A program made the position numbers and the translations under genes. DNA of 64,000 bases from Scolanthus callimorphus (lineage: Eukaryota; Cnidaria; Anthozoa; Actiniaria; Edwardsiidae). Numbering within the stretch: the first letter of the stretch is position 1; each line of letters begins with the position of its first letter. Positions 63,816-64,000 of this stretch are shown one piece after another. The stretch lies in NCBI GenBank assembly GCA_033964015.1, contig CM066925.1:5164523-5228522 (forward strand), read 5' to 3'. Below the pieces are notes generated by a model that worked only from the letters and a program-made list of their open reading frames with translations, did no database searches and was not told the DNA's origin.

Positions 63816-64000
63816 GCGCGAGAAAATGTGACGTCAGGAACAAACTAGAGAGGAATGACCTCTCAACCAAAACAAACACGGAGCCGCGGTCTCGGTGTCA
63901 GTCCAGGTTTAGGAAACATTTCCTTCAGTAAGTTCAAGGTGTCCATAGTCAAAACCTTAAGGTGTTTCACCAAGTCAAAAGCCACGGCAAAGACGTTAAT

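Overview
The window looks like nuclear DNA of a marine invertebrate, most likely an anthozoan cnidarian (coral or sea anemone). The evidence is a large multi-exon receptor gene of the GRL101/relaxin-receptor type, AT-rich introns packed with MITEs, foldback elements, LINE and Penelope-like remnants, and a complete Polinton/Maverick. The species assignment is inference.

One plus-strand host gene spans almost the whole window. I could join 20-21 exons from 3161 to 63815 with agreeing splice phases: LDLa-type modules, a MAM domain, a second divergent MAM-like domain, two short unassigned exons, a CUB domain, an LRR N-cap, six one-exon leucine-rich repeats, a rhodopsin-like seven-helix exon and a cytoplasmic tail ending at a stop at 63813-63815. 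The 5' end lies outside the window. The 7TM exon carries an apparent one-base deletion near 62545.

Three Polinton-type insertions sit in this gene's introns. All three start with AGTAGTATA and have perfect 6-bp target duplications. (1) A 17.5-kb Polinton (15551-33040, TSD GTAAGT) has 2.6-kb inverted repeats made of nested tandem arrays and intact genes for protein-primed DNA polymerase B, chromodomain integrase, penton-like and hexon-like capsid proteins, adenain-like protease, packaging ATPase and small core proteins. (2) A 4.6-kb element (35195-39788, TSD CTCGTT). (3) A 6.1-kb element (46582-52716, TSD ACTGCG). Elements 2 and 3 have no polymerase, integrase, protease or capsid gene, but each encodes a packaging-type ATPase fused to an N-terminal C2H2 zinc finger. 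In both, that gene is transcribed divergently from a minus-strand gene across a 12-bp-type minisatellite. Element 3 also has a truncated relative of a Polinton core protein, a RING-finger protein and unknown ORFs.

The most interesting reading is that elements 2 and 3 are packaging satellites: DNA transposons that use a Polinton's integrase, polymerase and capsid but bring their own packaging motor. The Polinton is also notable because its TSD is the host's 5' splice donor. The insertion lies just behind an exon and leaves a full donor copy next to it, so the host reading frame can survive.

The remaining sequence is intronic: two near-palindromic foldbacks of about 1.8-2.0 kb (9350-11186 and 41281-43245), a 5'-truncated non-LTR reverse transcriptase (13143-14852), smaller LINE fragments, a tRNA-like SINE, a Penelope-like fragment, several hairpin MITEs and minisatellites.
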